From Rostratula benghalensis (Eukaryota > Chordata > Aves > Charadriiformes > Rostratulidae), in assembly GCA_013399305.1 (NCBI GenBank), contig VXAI01000092.1, forward strand, positions 1,993,289 to 2,057,288: a stretch of 64,000 nt of DNA, read 5' to 3'. The notes below the pieces were generated by a model that worked only from the letters and a program-made list of their open reading frames with translations, was not told where the DNA came from and searched no databases. Below, piece after piece: positions 59,101-64,000 of this stretch. Each line of letters starts with the position of its first letter. The stretch's first letter is position 1. The translations under genes were made by a program, and so were the position numbers.

Positions 59101-62100
59101 CATTTGCATTCTGTACTGGAGCTTAAAGATTTTTCCCGTTCAGCTAGTGATCAGATACTCTACTGATGCCAAGTAATCCATACGGATTTAAACCAATTTG
59201 GGACTGATAGCCTCCTTGCTTGTTATGTTCAGTGGAGGTAACTCCACTGCAGCCACAGTTTTTCATACCAGTGTCTATGAGCTGTTGGGAACAATCAAAA
59301 ATGTTGCTACCAACAAAAGCCACAACTGACCACAAGTGCACCCAAATATGCAGCAGCTTGACTTGTTACACATGTACAAAAATCACTGCAATTGCATGAG
59401 TGTACATAAATCACTTCACTGAATCCTACTAAGAAGGGCTGACTTCGGGATTCTTTTGTTTTGAACTTTGAAAGCCTTTCACGATGTTACTCCTACCTCC
59501 TCATTCAAACATTTAAGTCCCTGTACATTTAAATATCAAATCTTATTTCTCATTCTCAACTAGTAAATCTCATCTCTTTCTAAATCCCTCTTGAAATATT
59601 AGTGTTATTGTGCATGTTCTGTCGTAAGTATTACTTTGTGAATTATATTGCCAAAATTCATTTGTGATCTGTCTGAGCTTAGCCATTTTAAATCCATCCA
59701 TTAAAACACATCTGCTCACAGCTAAGCAAAATTTTCTATTGGAATTATAAAAGCTAAAATTCATAACTAGCTATTGTCATAGGGGTTTTCTGTGTGCTTT
59801 GTGGGATTTTTTTTTTTACTTCTAGACATTGGGTCCTGTGGATCTCATATCCCTGGTTGCAATAAGACACTCGCTTTTGGCTTCTTTTGCCCCCAGTGAA
59901 GCAATTTTGGTGGGGCAGGTTTTCAGTCCATGCCAACAGTTTTGAAAATTATCTAGTATCTGAGGAGATCACAGCTGCTGTGCTTGGCAGAGACATGGTC
60001 TGAGCTGGTGCATATGCCCTGGCACGAAGCTGTTCAGTCTGGCCAAATCCACTCTTGGGCTTGCAGAGCGGAGGTGATGGCACCATCAGAAAGTTTCTTC
60101 TGTCAAACTCCTTGTTCTGCCAGCCCAGGGAACTGGATTGAACCCTTCCACAGATGTCTGAGAAACACAACCAAGCCGTTGCTGTCAAGGATATGATGAA
60201 TGAGTAAGTTGTCTTGTGCCAGCTGACTAGCAGTAACAGTCTGTGCAGCTGTTTCTGCCTTGATGCACCTCTTAGGTAATATGACTGAGTTTATGCCTCA
60301 CTAAAAAAATAGTACAAAATTATTTCACATTGGCTGTGGAGAAAGAGACAATGTCAGGTGAGACTTGTCTTAGACTGACAAACATGTTGTAAGTTTCCCA
60401 TGTACCTGGGCTTTGAGAGAGTTGCAATACTTAGTATTTTTAGTTTTATATATACTAAGGCTACAACAATATATAGTTTGTTTTCTGTTCTGCCTTTAAA
60501 CTTTACTATCACACCTGTTCCAGGAATATTTGCATAGTAAAAACATATTTCAGGAGCATGTCTGTTTTCCTTGAAGGGCACCAGAGGAAATGCTCATTTG
60601 CATTGTCCATTTGCCAGAGCAGTCAGTCAACTCTCCTGCTGAATATCCGTGTCTTTACTTCTAATTGTAGTCTGCCTGTCTGCAGTACTCAGAATTTAGC
60701 TCTAATGCCTTTTGGTTCTGAAGAGATGGCTCCCAGCCTCTCCAAGGCCACTGACTGTAGACTGCTGTCACAGTAGGCAGTGTAGCCCCTTTCCTACACT
60801 AGTAGACTGGACAACTCATCTCTGCAGGTCTTTCACTGGAAGAGATCCTTCCCCAGGCTTTCAGCAATTTCCCTGATTTTCTACACTTGCCAGGTTTTAA
60901 TAACTTCTTCAAAAAGTGCTCAGCAATGCTAGGCATAAGGGGATATTCTAGCACAGATCTCACCAAGGACCCTCCCTCCTCCAGGTGAAAGTGCTTGGAT
61001 GCCTGTTTATGACCCATGGTATTTCAGACTGAATATGGAAGCAGGGTAATGACAGGAGGGGTTAATCCACAGCCCTGGCACGTTACGAGCTTCAGTGAGC
61101 TAAAGCACTTGGCCGTATCAGATCATTCCTACTGCCATCACTGCCTTCTCATGTCCTCTGACCTTTCCAAATCCCATGTATATCACACACAGCCTCGCCA
61201 GATGGCTGCAGCCCATCTCTGATGTAGTCAGGCTGTTACATTCCTCCCTCTTACACCTTTCCATTAATAGGAAAATAAGGAAAACTACATTTGGAGGACG
61301 ATGTTGCTTTTCTAGTGGTGTTTTCAAACTCTGAAAAGACTGGTCCAGACTGCTGAGCTCCACTCAGAGTGTACTGGGGGAATGTAGCTCTTTTTGCAGA
61401 CCCTCAACTTCCCAGACTTTATTCACTGTTCCAAATCAGACTGAGAGCTGCAGCTCTCAAGGTGTGTAAGAGGCAGGGAGATGTACTCTATTTCTCTCAC
61501 CCATGTGTCAAGAGGTCCCACCAGGCAACAGGGATAGGGGAAGGAAGGAGGGAAGGGAGACATCATGAGGAGAAAGTGGGGAATGTCTGTCCTACATGGG
61601 GCCTGGGGAGCCCAATTCAGCTTCTGCACTGCCTGGAATTTATTTATCTCTTATACTTTGGCATTGTTTCTGGAGATGGCTCAAACCAGCAAATATTGTA
61701 CTTGCAGCAAGCAACCACAAGGAGCCTGAGAAAGATGGAATCAGGGGTTCGTCTCCCACTTCAGATGCATGTTGGTGACAAGTCTGTAGTACACCTCTTC
61801 TGATAACTGTCCCCAATCCTCCTCTACTCACCTTTTTATGTGAATCCAGCAGTCTGTTTTAGTCCAAAACCTGTGGCTCAGGAAGTAGGCACAGACTTAT
61901 TGTTCATAGCAGTGGCCAGCGGCCTCAGGCCTGTCTTCTGGGAGGACAACATGGATCCAGGAGTATTGTGCCCTTCTTTCCACTCGGAATAATACACCAG
62001 GACACTGCTAATTTTCAAAAGCCCATGTATATGCGGCGACTGCTGCTCAGGTGACTGTGGTGTTGGAGGAGTCCAAGGCTGAATGAAGAAGACTCACTCT

Positions 62101-62559
62101 TAAACCTTGTTCCATACATTATCCACAGAATTTGTGCAGGGCAGGGGCAGAGAATCAGTAGCAAACCAGTCCCCATGGACACTATTTCTACACACTGTCT
62201 CCAGCATGGCCAGTGTCTGTCTGATATAATCATTCCTTGACTTCGATCAGCTGTAGGGGAGAATGTCCTGTCCGCCTTCTCCAGGTAGTGATAATGAGTC
62301 CTTTGTCACAGCCACAGTTACCTCCACTTCCCATACTTCTCCAAGCTGCTGGTCCACATGGTGCCTTTAGTGATTAAGTCAGAAAACAGCCTGGTTTTGT
62401 CCCCCCTGTTTTGCTGGTAATATTATCCCCCAAGGCTCTATGCCTATAACGTTTGCTACATGCATTTTGGCTTGCATCTGTGAGCTGCTTCCCAGGTCAG
62501 TAATAAAGAGCAGTCTCAGTCTTTGTTCTTGAAGAAAAATTCTTCGATGGATCCTGCCT
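56176..62559. other. Gene-free stretch
   Basis: No gene, CR1 copy or RNA gene recognised. ORFs of 60-144 codons lie on both strands, the longest at 61369-61803 plus, overlapped by minus-strand ORFs; none has a motif or splice support. Confidence 0.5.
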
Positions 62560-63776
62560 CTGAAGCAGGATGTTCAGTGCAAAACCACGCTGTAGCTGGC
62601 GGCTCCAAGCCCCAGATGCCAGCCCCAGCAAGGAGTGCCACTCTTCCCTTCATGGTCTCCTGCACTTGGATCAACATATACTGCCCTGCTTGAGAAAACT
62701 GCCCCACTGCTGCCACCCCGGGGTGGCTGCCACACTGCTACAGGGGTGTTATGGAAAACGCTGCTGCGGCAGCTGCTTTCCACCCCGAATGGTGCAGCGA
62801 GGTGTGTGATAAAAGGTGTTTATCACCTCTAGACCTGTATAGTCAACTTAGGACCCATCAATCCTTACTCATCCACCTTGGATGCATTGCAGCCATCTTT
62901 GTCGGCAGGGATTCACTATGTTGGCTGTGATGACAATTGAAACTGGCCCCATCTTTTATGAAAATCTTCCTTCCCCTCCCAAAATGAAGTGGCATATGTC
63001 TCATAAACCTTCCTCTCTTGGCTCTGGTGGGAGATGTCTGTCAGGACACAAAGACAAGAGGAACACATTCAGGCACAGATGTACAGCAAAGCAGATACGA
63101 CTGCAAAAGAGAGAGGAAAAAAAGGTTGGCTAGGGAACAAGTATTTTTAATAGTGTTCCCTTTAACAGAGCCTAAAGAGAAGTAACACTTCATTTTACCT
63201 TTTCTATTAAAGCAAAGAGCTCACCAGTGTCAGTTGTGTGCAGGTGCTATGCACAGTGGGAAACAACCCAAACCAGCATGTGTTCTTTGAAATATTTCTT
63301 TTAAACAGACACTAAGTATTTTCAGCTTTTGGAGAATGTGGCTCGAAATAACAAGTAGATAAAATATCACCATGCTGTGTGAGGGAGGATACGTGCAGCT
63401 ATCTTCTGTGATTTCATACTAATATTTAGCTATCATATAGCACTCTCTCTGCTGACCCCACTGTATAAATATTCAGTAATTAACCAGCACATTCCCTGCT
63501 ATGCAACAGGTAGGTAATATTGCTCTTAGCATCCCCAGGCTCCAGATAAGGAATTTAGACAGTGGAGTGACAAAGCTTAACCAGACCCACTCAGGAAGCC
63601 TGTGGCAAAGCAGGGAGCAGGATCCATTCCTGCGAGATATGTTCACTTTCCCCCCACTCTGCCTTTAATGTTACAGTCTGGAGACATGTAAGACTTCAGG
63701 GCAGCCCTGAGCAGAGAGGAGTCCACCTGCAAAAACTCCTAAAGCTGTTTCACACTACTGACAGTTTCTGGATCAG
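62560..63776. other. Mixed stretch with a GC-richer patch
   Basis: The part at 62570-62810 is GC-richer, contains several CpGs and has overlapping ORFs on both strands with no recognised product. A hairpin-forming repeat lies at 62806-62826. The rest, 62830-63776, is AT-rich and featureless to the eye. Confidence 0.45.
62806..62826. repeat. Perfect 8-bp inverted repeat, 5-base loop
   Basis: GTGATAAA at 62806-62813 and TTTATCAC at 62819-62826 are exact reverse complements around a 5-base spacer. Role unknown. Confidence 0.75.
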
Positions 63777-64000
63777 ACGAGGCTCAGAGGGGAGCCGCGG
63801 GAGTGCTGTAAATCAGGACCGAAGCGCATTGGCAGAGCTCTGTGGGAAAGCTTGCCTGGGGTCCGCCTGTTACTGCTCGTTTTTCTCAGCGCTTTTGGCG
63901 CTCCTTGTTCTTTAAGGTGAAGCGCTGCCCCCAGTCACCTTGTGCTCATCACCTCTTAATTGCCCAGTTTAATTATCACATGCGGTTTAGTTGTGGAGGG
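63777..64000. promoter_or_regulatory. CpG-richer end of window, possible CpG-island shoulder
   Basis: About eleven CpG dinucleotides fall in the last 224 bases, against roughly one per 100-200 bases through most of the window. They include the CCGCGG cluster near 63796 and AGCGC/GCGCT words near 63889-63902. Vertebrate promoters often show such a rise. The island or first exon, if any, would lie beyond the right edge. No start codon, TATA box or exon can be assigned. Confidence 0.3.

Noticed and set aside
61369..61803. 144-codon plus ORF
   Set aside because: It is overlapped by minus-strand ORFs, has no recognised domain and no splice or promoter context.

Overview
The window looks like ordinary bird nuclear DNA, intergenic or intronic. 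It is AT-rich and CpG-poor, and no bacterial-style gene layout is visible. The only interspersed repeats I recognise are CR1 LINEs: their 3' ends carry the GGTTGGAAGGGAC-type block and the CACAGAAT/CATAGAAT octamer tail typical of avian CR1. No Alu, B1 or L1 is seen. A bird outside the chicken lineage is my guess from the CR1 variants; the species cannot be fixed by eye, and a crocodilian or turtle is less likely.

Layout. 1-15.5 kb holds no recognisable gene, only simple repeats, with an ORF-dense, higher-GC block at 8.6-9.9 kb. 15.55-16.6 kb is a long, decayed CR1 copy reaching into the reverse-transcriptase palm. 16.6-35.8 kb is mostly featureless, with an ORF-dense block at 19.2-20.6 kb and two unexplained minus-strand ORFs at 29.5-30.2 kb. 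35.8-36.8 kb holds two CR1 copies in opposite orientation. 39.4-39.8 kb is an old CR1. 41.7-42.9 kb (minus) is the most gene-like stretch: five putative short exons can be joined in one open frame of about 218 codons ending in a membrane-segment exon. 43.9-44.77 kb has two adjoining CR1 3' ends. 46.1, 47.4, 50.5-51.3 and 56.0 kb hold further CR1 pieces. The last 220 bases become clearly richer in CpG.

No established protein-coding gene, tRNA, rRNA or CRISPR was recognised, and no complete mobile element. Almost all ORFs of 60-120 codons look like chance ORFs or readings through CR1. Nearly all CR1 copies lie in the minus orientation. The 41.7-42.9 kb model is the best candidate for something undescribed, but it rests on reading frame and splice motifs alone.
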